From Ilumatobacter sp. (GTDB lineage Bacteria > Actinomycetota > Acidimicrobiia > Acidimicrobiales > Ilumatobacteraceae), in the NCBI GenBank assembly GCA_020439405.1, contig JAGQSS010000003.1, forward strand, positions 12,623 through 55,364: a stretch of 42,742 nt of DNA, read 5' to 3'. Position 1 is the first letter of the stretch. Every line of letters begins with the position of its first letter. A program made the position numbers and the translations under genes. Below are positions 1 to 7,761 of the stretch, in pieces. The notes under the pieces were generated by a model, which was not told where the DNA came from, ran no database searches, and saw only the letters and a program-made list of their open reading frames with translations.

Positions 1-236
1 CGGACTCGTCCACGGGGTCCGCGAGTTCCGGTGACCTGACCGTTGATGGTGCCCACGATCCGACGCTCGATTTCGGGTTCGTTCCCAACGTGGTTCCTCA
101 GCCGCCGACGCCGGGTGGTGAGCTGCCGCCGACTGGTGGTGACGTTGCCAACACGCTGCGCACGACTGCGCTGTTCGTCGTGCTCGGCGCGGTGCTGGTG
201 ATGTTGAGTCGTCGGCGTCGCCGTCGGGTCGCTTGA
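1..236 (+). CDS. C-terminal end of a sortase-anchored surface protein (partial)
   Basis: The reading frame is open from the left edge to TGA at 234-236. It ends in a short DPTLDFGFV segment, the usual close of an SdrD B-like (Cna-B type) repeat domain. A proline-rich linker, the sorting motif LPPTGG, a hydrophobic helix and a final run of arginines follow. This is the three-part cell-wall sorting signal, so sortase should link the protein to the cell wall. The N-terminus and ligand-binding part lie outside the window, so the partner is unknown. The next gene starts at a TTG that overlaps this stop codon. Confidence 0.75.
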   Translation, partial: DSSTGSASSGDLTVDGAHDPTLDFGFVPNVVPQPPTPGGELPPTGGDVANTLRTTALFVVLGAVLVMLSRRRRRRVA

Positions 237-988
237 TCGGGTGTGGCGATTCTCCTGCTGAGCTGAGCCGGTTCAGGACTGATGAGGTCCGGGCCGGCAC
301 GGCTCTGTGGGCGACCGTCCTCGCCGCGTTCGCCATGCTCCTACTGAGTGCGTGTGCGGCAGAGGACGCCGACGACGATGCGACCGGAGCCGGGCCGCGG
401 GCCCCAACCGCCGAAGAGGCGGAACGATTTGCAAGCACGCGGCTGAACGCCTACCAGGACAAGATCCGCCGTGTCGACGGTGCGGTCGTGACCGAGTCGG
501 GCTCGGTACAGATCAGCGGTTGGGTCGACACGGTCGGCCACCGAGGCTACGGCCTCGTGAGCGGTCCCGGTGTCAGTCCCTTCTTGGCCCTCTGGTCCCC
601 GTCAACGGTCAGTGCCCAGAGCGCTCCGGGCGTCTACGCGCCCGTTCCGATCCCGGCCGATGGTTGGGAAACAACGCAGCTCGACCCCGAATCGTCGCAG
701 CTGGCGGCGGCGCACGTCCTGCTCGTCAGCCTCGCCAATGACGTCGCGGACAACCCGGTGCTTGTTGCTCAGAGCGGCGTCAACTGGCTCCGTGAAGATG
801 CTGTCGGTCAGCTCGCCGTCGACGTGTTCACTGGACCGATTCCCACGGGGAGCACGAGCAGTAGCTACCGATACTGGATCGATCGTGAGGGCAACCTTGC
901 GCGCGTCGAGGCCAAGTTGGACGGTGTGCGCTGGAGCAGCTTCACCTTCGCGCCCGCCGACGAGTTGGACCTCGAGTGGCCGGAGTGA
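233..988 (+). CDS. putative lipoprotein, possibly LppX/LprG-like
   Basis: A 251-residue exported protein. A hydrophobic stretch near residues 25-40 ends in the lipobox LLSAC, so it should be lipidated on that cysteine and held on the outer face of the membrane. An acidic linker (AEDADDD) follows, then a beta-rich domain ending in GVRWSSFTFAPADELDLEW. This resembles the end of LppX/LprAFG lipid-carrier lipoproteins, but the match is by eye and weak. The TTG start at 233 overlaps the preceding TGA; no in-frame ATG or GTG lies before the hydrophobic stretch, so the exact start is uncertain. It could be co-expressed with the surface protein. Confidence 0.55.
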   Translation: MIGCGDSPAELSRFRTDEVRAGTALWATVLAAFAMLLLSACAAEDADDDATGAGPRAPTAEEAERFASTRLNAYQDKIRRVDGAVVTESGSVQISGWVDTVGHRGYGLVSGPGVSPFLALWSPSTVSAQSAPGVYAPVPIPADGWETTQLDPESSQLAAAHVLLVSLANDVADNPVLVAQSGVNWLREDAVGQLAVDVFTGPIPTGSTSSSYRYWIDREGNLARVEAKLDGVRWSSFTFAPADELDLEWPE

Positions 989-1115
989 AGGGTGACCGGA
1001 TGGTCCGCTGAGCACCCGTCCGTGCCCTGAGGGTGGAACGCCACGGATCGCTCTGTCATCAGCCGGGGCGAACGCGGCCAACGTGGCTCACCTTCCGTAC
1101 GGCCCCAACCGTCGG

Positions 1116-1159
1116 TTGACTCGTGAAAACTGGTCTGATACCTTCACACATATGAAGGT
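1116..1159 (+). promoter_or_regulatory. leaderless promoter and operator of the zinc-responsive arsR-CDF operon
   Basis: TTGACT (1116-1121) and TACCTT (1139-1144) are 17 bases apart, with an extended TG two bases before the -10 box. Seven bases separate the -10 box from the ATG at 1152, so transcription probably starts on the start codon. A perfect 7-base inverted repeat, ACCTTCA (1140-1146) and TGAAGGT (1153-1159), spans the -10 box and the start codon. This is the expected place and rough shape of an ArsR/SmtB operator, so binding would block both polymerase and the leaderless start. The motifs are seen; the regulation is inferred. Confidence 0.65.
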
Positions 1160-1532
1160 GTCGATGATGTCGAAGAGCGGCCGTTGTTCGGCCGATCAGC
1201 CGGGTCGGGTCGAATCGGTCGCCGACGCGCTCATCGACGTCGAGGTCGCTGCCGATCTGGCGTCGCTCTTCCGGCTGTTGGGCGACCCGACCCGGGTCCG
1301 GATCCTGTTCGCCCTCTTGGAAGCGGGCGAGTTGTGCGTGCACGACATCGCAACGGTGGTCGACACGTCCGAGACGAAGGTGTCGCAGGCGATGCGGCTG
1401 CTGCGCAATGCCGGCGTCGTTCGCAGTCGCCGTGAGGGCCGCAACATCATCTACCGACTCGACGACGCCCACGTCCGGACGCTGCTCGACATCTCACGCG
1501 AACACGTCGCTCACCTCGGGAACGAGGGCTGA
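1152..1532 (+). CDS. ArsR/SmtB-family zinc-sensing repressor
   Basis: A 126-residue winged-helix repressor. The DNA-binding core runs from LGDPTRVRILFALL through the recognition helix (SETKVSQAMRLLR) to the beta-hairpin wing REGRNIIYRL. The C-terminal helix carries Asp-x-His-x10-His-x2-His (DAH ... EHVAH), which matches the alpha5 zinc site of SmtB/CzrA-type sensors. ELCVHD sits where other ArsR proteins carry ELCVCD. An upstream in-frame GTG at 1083 would add 23 residues, but the promoter makes ATG 1152 the likely start. The stop overlaps the next start as TGATG, so sensor and exporter are translationally coupled. Zinc (or Co/Ni/Cd) should release it from its operator. Confidence 0.88.
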   Translation: MKVSMMSKSGRCSADQPGRVESVADALIDVEVAADLASLFRLLGDPTRVRILFALLEAGELCVHDIATVVDTSETKVSQAMRLLRNAGVVRSRREGRNIIYRLDDAHVRTLLDISREHVAHLGNEG

Positions 1533-2458
1533 TGGGCCACGACCACGATCACGGTGCCGGGCTCGCGCGGGCGGGGGAGCGTCACAAGGGGCGGCTCGTC
1601 GCCGCCTTCGTGTTGATCGGCGGCTTCTTCGTCGTCGAGGCCGTCGCCGGCATCTGGACGAACTCGCTCGCCCTCCTGTCCGATGCCGCCCACATGCTGA
1701 CGGATGTGATCGGCATCGGCATGGCGTTGGCAGCGATCCAGCTGGCCTCGCGATTCGAGCGTCGGCGCGACGAGGCGCGGTCGAGGCACACGTTCGGGTT
1801 GTACCGGCTCGAGATCCTGGCGGCCTTCGTCAACGCCCTGTTGTTGTTCGGCGTCGCCCTGTGGGTCCTGATCGAGGCGGCACGTCGACTGACCGACGGT
1901 CCCGAGGTGCTGGGCGCCCCCATGCTCGTCGTCGCCATCCTGGGGCTGCTCGCCAACATCGTCGCCTTCCTCCTGCTGCGAGCGGGCTCGAAGGAATCGC
2001 TCAATGTCGAAGGCGCCTACCTCGAGGTGCTCGCCGACACGGTCGGATCGGTCGGCGTGATCGTCGCCGCCGTCCTGCTCCAACTGTTCGGATGGGCTTG
2101 GGTCGACCCGGTCATCGGTGCCGCGATCGGCCTCTGGATCCTGCCGCGCACCTGGCATCTCGGCCGGCGAGCCGTGCGCATCCTGCTCCAGGCGGCGCCT
2201 GAGGGCGTCGACATCGACGAACTCGCCGATCGACTCGCAAGCCTTGACGGCGTGGTCGACGTGCACGACCTACACGTGTGGACGCTGACCTCGGACATGG
2301 ATGCGGCGTCGGCGCACCTCATGGTCACCGACGACGCCGACACGCACGGGGTCCTCGATCAGGCCCGCCACCTCCTCGCCGACCGCTACGGCATCACCCA
2401 CGGCACCTTCCAGGTCGAACCGAGCAGCCACGTCGGCTGCGCCGACGTCACCTGGTAA
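1532..2458 (+). CDS. cation diffusion facilitator (CDF) zinc/divalent metal exporter
   Basis: A 308-residue CDF antiporter of the CzcD/ZitB type, about six membrane helices, exporting Zn2+ (or a similar ion) against protons. The N-terminus is histidine-rich (GHDHDHG). Helix 2 has the conserved SDAAHMLTD metal site (HxxxD). Helix 5 has YLEVLADTVGS, with Glu where CzcD has His, as in many actinobacterial members. A cytoplasmic metal-binding domain follows (VDVHDLHVWTLTSDMDAASAHL). It is translated by overlap with the repressor gene and under the same promoter, giving a closed sensor-exporter circuit like CzrA/CzrB. The exact metal is inferred from the sensor. Confidence 0.92.
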   Translation: MGHDHDHGAGLARAGERHKGRLVAAFVLIGGFFVVEAVAGIWTNSLALLSDAAHMLTDVIGIGMALAAIQLASRFERRRDEARSRHTFGLYRLEILAAFVNALLLFGVALWVLIEAARRLTDGPEVLGAPMLVVAILGLLANIVAFLLLRAGSKESLNVEGAYLEVLADTVGSVGVIVAAVLLQLFGWAWVDPVIGAAIGLWILPRTWHLGRRAVRILLQAAPEGVDIDELADRLASLDGVVDVHDLHVWTLTSDMDAASAHLMVTDDADTHGVLDQARHLLADRYGITHGTFQVEPSSHVGCADVTW

Positions 2459-2615
2459 CGCCGCTGCCCAGAACGGATGCCGCGACGAGATCGGCGGCGG
2501 TGTTGTGGAGATCGTCGAGGTGAGGATCGATGACGGACCGATTTGCCTGCGGCCAGGTCGGGCGGTGGCGCGGATCGAGGTCGAAGCGGGCGCCTGGTGC
2601 TGCTAGACCGTCGCG

Positions 2616-3221
2616 GTGGATATCGGCACGGCGATGGGGGCGGGGTGGTCGTCGGGTATCAGCGTGTACGGCGTTCTGGCGGTGCTCGGTCTCGCCGGTC
2701 GCCTCGACTGGGTCGACGCTCCGACCTTCGTCGAGCAGTGGTGGGTGATCGCCACGGCGGTCGTGCTGTTCGGCGTCGAGTTCGTCATCGACAAGATCGC
2801 CCTCCTCGACACGGTCTGGGACGGTGTGCACACGTTCGTCCGACCGGCGATCGGGGGTCTTCTGATGGCCACGGCGACCGACACGGCCTGGTCGACCCCC
2901 GCGCTCGCTGCGTCCGGCGTGCTCATGGCGCTGAGCAGCCACAGCGCCAAAGCGTCGACGAGGCTCGTCGTCAACTCGTCGCCCGAACCGGCGTCGAACG
3001 TCGTGGTCAGCCTGGCCGAGGACGGCCTCGCAGCAGCGGTGATGGCGATCGCAATTGCCCGCCCGGAACTCGCGGTCGCCGTCGTCGCGCTGTTGACCGC
3101 GCTGTCGCTCGCCGCTGCCTTCGTGCTGTACCGCGTGGCCCGGCGTCTCGGCCGCAACCTCCGTTCGGCGACGTCGAACCGCGCCCGCCGGAGTGGCCCG
3201 CCCGACCCGACACCGGTCTGA
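2616..3221 (+). CDS. DUF4126 family membrane protein
   Basis: A 201-residue membrane protein with several hydrophobic helices, starting at GTG. The opening GISVYGVLAVLGLAGRL, then VEFVIDKIALLDTVWD, a glycine-rich RPAIGGLLMATA and HSAKASTRLVVNSSPEPASN are characteristic of DUF4126. Family function is unknown; members occur alone in many actinobacteria and proteobacteria. The gene stands by itself, 157 bases after the exporter gene and before a convergent toxin-antitoxin pair, with a hairpin between them. Nothing links it to metal export apart from position. Confidence 0.8.
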   Translation: MDIGTAMGAGWSSGISVYGVLAVLGLAGRLDWVDAPTFVEQWWVIATAVVLFGVEFVIDKIALLDTVWDGVHTFVRPAIGGLLMATATDTAWSTPALAASGVLMALSSHSAKASTRLVVNSSPEPASNVVVSLAEDGLAAAVMAIAIARPELAVAVVALLTALSLAAAFVLYRVARRLGRNLRSATSNRARRSGPPDPTPV

Positions 3222-3285
3222 ACGTCCGGAGACGGACATGGACGGACGGTAAGCCGAGCAGCCGAGCGTCGATCTGCTCGGAGTT

Positions 3286-3326
3286 GCCGGAGCCAGAACG
3301 ACGTGTCGCGTGATTCCGGCTCCGGC
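3286..3326. terminator. probable bidirectional terminator
   Basis: GCCGGAGCC (3286-3294) and GGCTCCGGC (3318-3326) form a perfect 9-base stem around a 23-base loop. It lies between the stop codons of two convergent genes (DUF4126 at 3221 and HigA at 3338), where a two-way stop would be expected. There is no clear T run, so a factor-assisted or pause-only role is possible. Confidence 0.5.
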
Positions 3327-3337
3327 GGACACCGGAT

Positions 3338-3637
3338 CTAGGCGGTTGCGAGCGGTTCGATCTCGTCGAGCGCGCCGGCGAGCCGGTCGCGTTCGACCTC
3401 GAGTTCGTAGCGGCTCTGGAGGTTCAACCAGAACCGTTCGCTGGTGCCGAAGTACCGGGCGAGACGTAGCGCGGTGTCGGCGGTGATGCCGCGTTTGCCG
3501 TGCACGATCTCGTTGATCCGGCGCGGTGGGACACCGACCGCGACAGCAACGCGGTGTTGGGTGATGCCGAGCGGCTCGAGGTAGTCGAGCATCAGGATCT
3601 CGCCGGGGTGGATCGGCTCCATGGTGGGTGTCGTCAT
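3338..3637 (-). CDS. higA: HigA-family antitoxin (XRE helix-turn-helix)
   Basis: A 99-residue antitoxin. It opens with the diagnostic MEPIHPGEILMLDYLEPLGI, followed by a Cro/C1-type helix-turn-helix (TQHRVAVAVGVPPRRINEIV), HGKRGITADTALRLARYFGTS and FWLNLQSRYELE, all typical of the HigA/VapI addiction-module family. ATG at 3637 was chosen over a long upstream extension because it fits the family and lies 11 bases after the toxin stop. HigA binds HigB and represses the shared promoter. Toxin first, antitoxin second is the normal higBA order. Confidence 0.93.
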   Translation of the reverse strand: MTTPTMEPIHPGEILMLDYLEPLGITQHRVAVAVGVPPRRINEIVHGKRGITADTALRLARYFGTSERFWLNLQSRYELEVERDRLAGALDEIEPLATA

Positions 3638-3648
3638 GTCGTCTCCGT

Positions 3649-3930
3649 TCAGTGGTAGTCGACGATCTCGACGTCCTCGGGTCCGGCGGCCGTCCACCGG
3701 AAGCAGATGCGCCATTGATCGTTGATGCGGATGCTGTAGGTGTTGGCGCGGTCGCCCTTGAGCTTTTCGAGGCGGTTGCCGGGCGGGATGCGCAGGTCGC
3801 CGATCTGGTCGGCGGCGTCGAGGATGAGCAGCTTGCGCAGGGCGGCGCGTTGGTTTGTGGGGTCGAGGCGTTTGGATCGTTGTCGTTGCCACACCCGTTC
3901 GGTGTCCTTGTCTGAGAACGACTGCAGCAC
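3649..3930 (-). CDS. higB: HigB-family toxin (RelE superfamily mRNA interferase)
   Basis: A 93-residue ribosome-dependent RNase toxin. Features are SFSDKDTERVWQRQRSKRL, then LDAADQIGDLRIPPGNRLEKL, GDRANTYSIRINDQWRICF and the end VEIVDYH, all characteristic HigB/GraT-type segments including the C-terminal catalytic His. GTG at 3930 was chosen because it lies seven bases after a good -10 box, matching a leaderless start and the family length; an earlier ATG would place the start inside the promoter. The antitoxin gene follows after 11 bases. Confidence 0.9.
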   Translation of the reverse strand: MLQSFSDKDTERVWQRQRSKRLDPTNQRAALRKLLILDAADQIGDLRIPPGNRLEKLKGDRANTYSIRINDQWRICFRWTAAGPEDVEIVDYH

Positions 3931-3973
3931 GCGACTGATGATAACGCTTCCCGTCATTAACGACAAACGTTAT
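3928..3973 (-). promoter_or_regulatory. leaderless higBA promoter with palindromic operator
   Basis: On the minus strand TTGTCG (3961-3966) and TATCAT (3938-3943) are exactly 17 bases apart, and the HigB GTG (3930) follows the -10 box by seven bases. ATAACG (3941-3946) and CGTTAT (3968-3973) are perfect inverted arms. Inside them GTCATTAACGAC is a near palindrome. The arms overlap both promoter boxes, as expected for an operator bound by the HigA-HigB complex. The boxes and repeats are seen; the binding is inferred. Confidence 0.6.
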
Positions 3974-5583
3974 GCACGGCGCCTCCGGCTGGTGGGGAGG
4001 TCGGTCCTAGGCGACTCACGGACGCCGATGGTGACGGCGTCTACGAGTCCGCGACGATCAGTGGCCCCGGTGGCGTGGTCGAGACCATCGTCGACAAGGA
4101 CCAGGACGGCGACTGGGATGTGTGGTCGAGGGACACCGACGGTGACGGCATCGACGACGTGTTCGCGTACGACGAAGATGGTGATGGCCGCAGAGATCGC
4201 GGGGTCCGGGCGCGCGACACGGACGGTGACGGCATCGTCGACATCAGGTTCGAGGATTCAGATGGCGACGGCGCTGCCGACATCACCTCGCCGGCCGACC
4301 CGGAAGGACGTCCGGTGGCCGGGGGCACCGTCCAGTTCGATCGCGACGGTGACGGACGGTTCGAGGAACGACACGAGGACGTCGACGGTGACGGTGTTAT
4401 CGACCACGCCTACTACGACGACGATGGTGATGGCTTTCCCGAGACCACGGTGTCCGACGACGACCAGGACGGTGCCTGGGACGTCGCCTCGCGCGATCGC
4501 GATGGTGATGGCCTCGCCGACGATTGGGCGATCGACTCCGATGGCAACGGGTCCTGGGATCTCTGGGAACGTGACACGGACGGCGACGGAGGGGTCGACG
4601 TCTGGTCGTACGACCTCGATGGTGACGGTCGCCGCGACCCTGGCATCTGGGATGCGGACCTGGACGGCGACGGCGAGCCCGATGTGCGGTACGAGGACAC
4701 CGATGGCGATGGCTTCGCCGATGAGGAGACACTGCTCGACCCTCCCGGAGCGGCGTCCGACGACGAGGTACCCGAGGGACCATCGGAGGGAGGTGTCGGC
4801 GACTGGCAGGAGGTGAGCTGCGATCAGCTCGCGGAACACGCTCGCGCCTCGATCGGACCGGTCTCACTCCCGGGTCTCTCCGACGTCACTCAGGGGCCGA
4901 GTTGCCTCGCGGTGGAGCTTGCTCGATCCGGATACGGCGAGGGTGATGGCGTCTCGTTGTACGCCTCGGTCAGCTTCGATCCAGCCGCACACGCTCTGGC
5001 TGTCGAGGGTCTTCCCGACTTCGATGTCATCGACGGCTCGGTCGAAGTGGCGGGTCAGCTCGGTGTCGATCGCGAGGACACCGGTGGACCGGCCCGCGGT
5101 GTGCTGTTCGACCGACCTGATCTGCATGAGATCTACGCCAACAGGTTCAACATCGACGATGAGGCCGGGCAGATCAGCATCGGCCCGGAACCGCTTCCGT
5201 CGCTGGTCACGCTCGAGTGCGAGGCCGGAGTGCGTTTGAGGATCGGCGGTGTTCTCGTCGTCGTCCAAGCGTACGCAAGAGACTTCATGTGCACGGACTA
5301 CGGGGCGACCCTCCTCCCGCACGAAGGCGTCGATCTGGCCTGGAGCGAGCAGACCGCCGGCGAGTGGGACACCCACGACTACCGGCTGAACGGACCGCAT
5401 TCGGGGACCATCTGCCCGCCTGAGGTGCTCGCGCGTCAGGTGGTGACGTCGCAGGCCGCCTTCGAGGCCGATTTCGAGGCAGCGGTGTCCCTGATCGACC
5501 AGATCGTCGATCGGATCGCCATGCCGGCCTGGGTGTTCGACGAAGACGCTTTCGAGGCCCGTGTCTCGGCGGACAGCGGATGA
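3961..5583 (+). pseudogene. DxDGDG (EF-hand-like) repeat protein lacking its 5' end
   Basis: The frame is open from 3961, with the first repeat (DADGDGVYES) encoded at 4021; the first usable start is GTG 4075, inside the repeat array. From 4021 to about 4730 there are about 14 repeats of xDxDGDGxxDxxx, the calcium-binding loop of thrombospondin type 3 and dockerin-like proteins. An acidic linker and a roughly 270-residue C-terminal domain follow. That domain has several cysteines (VSCDQL, SCLAV, LECEAG, MCTDYG, TICPPE) and I do not recognise it. Such proteins are normally exported, but no signal peptide is encoded. The 5' end is replaced by the higBA promoter, so this is probably a truncated remnant; a non-standard start cannot be excluded. 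Confidence 0.55.
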
Positions 5584-6213
5584 AACGTCGCCCATATGAG
5601 CCCGAATCTGTGCGCCCACGCAGCTGCGCACCTCCGTCGAGAGCGGGATCAACACCCGTCCCACCGAAGTGACCGCGCGGTCCGAGCGGTCCTGACCGGG
5701 CTACAGCCAGGGTCGGCCAGAGCCTGCGAACTTTCTGAGCGCAGGCACGTCGTTGCGGCTCAGCGTCGGCGACACGGTTGTGGGGTCGAAGTACCTCAGC
5801 CAGACAGGCTGAGAACACGGACCGGCGAAGATCCGGCAGAATGCGGGCCCTGAGCAGGTTCGTCGCCCTCCGGGACGTCGCCTGGGCCGTGCCTCAACGG
5901 GCGAGGCACGATGGCCTCTGATGAGGGCCCGCTCGAAGGCGTCAGCTCATCTACCAAGGGTTTTTCGAGCGGATGAGGGGAATCGAACCCCCGTATTCAG
6001 CTTGGGAAACGGAAGTACCTCGACGGCCCGATAGGGCTGTGACCTGGGGATACGTGCGTTGAGCTGGTGATTCGCGCCGTCGGCGCACTGCTGACGGTAG
6101 CCGGTGCTGACCGCTGTCGACCGCTGCGTGAGGCATGGCTGAGGCACGAGACCCTGAAGAGGCAGTCGTTCAGGGTGAGTGGTCCGCGGCCGAACTCGTT
6201 GATGCTCGCCGAC
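5584..6213. other. gene-poor region holding the first tRNA-derived attachment site
   Basis: No credible gene is seen. 5584-5887 shows no recognisable protein or RNA. From 5888 to 6148 the sequence is a partial tRNA-Gly 3' half with flanking repeats (described separately). The region separates the calcium-repeat remnant from the acyl-CoA ligase, whose stop is at 6214. Short reading frames across the tRNA fragment are by-products of tRNA sequence. Confidence 0.6.
5888..6148 (-). repeat. attachment-like site R1: partial tRNA-Gly 3' half with arm repeats
   Basis: The core at 5967-6008 matches the 3' half of the tRNA-Gly at 34483-34553 (T-arm, acceptor 3' strand, up to the anticodon loop) in 38 of 42 bases; the 5' half is missing. 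On the left CGTGCCTC (5888-5895) and GAGGCACG (5903-5910) form an inverted pair. On the right GTGAGGCAT (6128-6136) and CTGAGGCACG (6139-6148) form a direct pair starting 120 bases after the core. About 140 bases right of the core are clearly similar to the same part of R2. This is the layout of a tyrosine-integrase att site. Confidence 0.65.
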
Positions 6214-7746
6214 CTATGCGTTGTGATCCAACTGCTCGCGGAGCTCGCGCTTGAGCACTTTGCCGTAGTTGTTGGTTGGCAGGCTCTCGACGAAGCGGTA
6301 CTCCTTCGGTCGCTTGTAGCGGGCGATGCGTTCGAGGCAAAGCTGGTCGAGCTGGTCGATCGTGGGAGGACGCTCGGCGTCGATGGCGACGACGAACGCG
6401 ACCACGGCTTCGCCCCACTCCGGGTCGGACCGACCGACGACCGACACGGCGGCCACGTCGTCGTGTCGGAGCAGTGCCTCCTCGACCTCGCGCGGGTAGA
6501 TGTTCATCCCGCCGCTGATGATCAGGTCCTTCGACCGATCCCGGAGGGTCAGGAAGCCGTCGGCGTCGAAGCTGCCGACGTCGCCGGTGTGGAGCCAGCC
6601 GTCGCGAATCGCGTCCGACGTCGCGTCCGGTTGCTCCCAGTAGCCCGACATCACGACGTCGCCGCGCACCACGATCTCACCGGTCTCACCCGTCGGCAGC
6701 GCAACACCGTTCTCGTCGACCACCCGGACCTCGACGTCGGTGCGCACGGCTCCGACGCTCTGCATCCGTTCGGCCCAGCGAGGATGGTCGCGGTCTGCGT
6801 GGTCGGCCTTCGACAAGGCCGTGATCGTCATCGGCGTCTCACCCTGCCCGTAGATCTGTGCGAGGCGAGGCCCGAACACCTCGAGCGCTCCTGTGAGATC
6901 GGCGAGGTACATCGGCGCGCCGCCGTAGACGATCGTCTTCAACCCGGACAGGTCGGCGTCGAGGATCGCCGGGTCCGACGCGAGTCGCTTCACCATCGTC
7001 GGGGCGGCGAAGAACGACACGCCCGACCGCCGCCGGAGCACGTCGGCGATCTCGGTGCCGTCCACACCTCCGGACGGCGGGATGACGCTGACCGCGCCCC
7101 GCGCCACGTGGGGGAGCGCGTAGAGGCCGGCGCCGTGCGAGATCGGCGCGGCGAGCAGCACGGCGTCGTCGGCGGTGATCGAGTCGATGTCGGCGAAGTA
7201 GCTGAGCGACATCACCAGCAGATTGCGGTGCGTGAGCGTGGCACCCTTCGGTCGGCCGGTCGTGCCGCTCGTGAAGAACAGCCACGCCGCGTCCGCCGGC
7301 CGCCGGTCGGTGATCGCGATGCCTGACGCACCTGCCAGTTCGGCCCAGCGCCGGCCCGTCGCGACGATGCAGGTGCCGAGCGTGTCGATGTCGTCGGCCA
7401 GCGTGTCGAGGTCGTGGTGGTCCTCGTCGACCACGACGGCACTCGCGGCGCTCTGCTCGAGGACGTAGGCGACCTCGTCGCGATGCAATCGCGCGTTGAT
7501 CGGCACCGCGACCAGGCCGGCGTGCCAGATCGCGAACAGCGCTTCGAGGTACTCCGGCCGGTTGCGCATCACGATCGCGACGCGGTCGCCCGGCTGGAGT
7601 CCGAGCCGATGGCGGAGTCCGCCGGCCAGACCGGCCACTCGGGTCGCCACGGTGGCCCAGTCGGCGTGGACCTCGTGGCCGACGGCGATCGCCGGCCGCC
7701 CCGGCCAGCGCTGTGCATTCCGCTCGACCCACACGGCGAGGTTCAT
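6214..7746 (-). CDS. AMP-dependent acyl-CoA synthetase (ligase)
   Basis: A 510-residue member of the ANL superfamily that would activate a carboxylic acid to its CoA thioester through an acyl-AMP. The phosphate-binding loop FFTSGTTGRPKGA is at residues 157-169. YGQGETP is the adenine/A5 motif, GWLHTGD holds the ribose-binding Asp, and GKVLKRELRE near the C-terminus holds the catalytic Lys. Length and motifs are complete. It is the last gene of a minus-strand operon, 15 bases after the PPOX gene and downstream of an LLM oxidoreductase. The substrate (fatty or aromatic acid) is not readable. Confidence 0.9.
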   Translation of the reverse strand: MNLAVWVERNAQRWPGRPAIAVGHEVHADWATVATRVAGLAGGLRHRLGLQPGDRVAIVMRNRPEYLEALFAIWHAGLVAVPINARLHRDEVAYVLEQSAASAVVVDEDHHDLDTLADDIDTLGTCIVATGRRWAELAGASGIAITDRRPADAAWLFFTSGTTGRPKGATLTHRNLLVMSLSYFADIDSITADDAVLLAAPISHGAGLYALPHVARGAVSVIPPSGGVDGTEIADVLRRRSGVSFFAAPTMVKRLASDPAILDADLSGLKTIVYGGAPMYLADLTGALEVFGPRLAQIYGQGETPMTITALSKADHADRDHPRWAERMQSVGAVRTDVEVRVVDENGVALPTGETGEIVVRGDVVMSGYWEQPDATSDAIRDGWLHTGDVGSFDADGFLTLRDRSKDLIISGGMNIYPREVEEALLRHDDVAAVSVVGRSDPEWGEAVVAFVVAIDAERPPTIDQLDQLCLERIARYKRPKEYRFVESLPTNNYGKVLKRELREQLDHNA

Positions 7747-7761
7747 CTCAGGTCTCCAATC

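Noticed and set aside
1083-1151. 23-residue N-terminal extension of the ArsR-type regulator from GTG 1083
   Set aside because: It would place the promoter inside the coding region and has no family counterpart.
3638-3892. N-terminal extension of HigA (184-residue frame)
   Set aside because: It runs antiparallel-shadow style through the toxin gene in another frame; the HigA family begins at MEPIHPGE.
4258-4839. Val/Ile-rich minus-strand frame opposite the calcium repeats
   Set aside because: It is the complement of the GATGGTGACGG-type repeats and gives a regular, artificial peptide.
5888-5910. Inverted CGTGCCTC/GAGGCACG at R1 as a plain terminator
   Set aside because: The same motif recurs at R2 and R3 in direct and inverted copies at fixed distances from the tRNA core, which a terminator does not explain.
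5947-6147. Short minus-strand reading frames across R1 (and similar ones across R2 at 11726-12093)
   Set aside because: They are translations of the tRNA fragment and its repeats; no start signal or protein-like composition.
6067-7326. 419-residue plus-strand frame opposite the acyl-CoA ligase
   Set aside because: A shadow of a gene with complete ANL motifs; Arg/His/Asp-rich and without domains.
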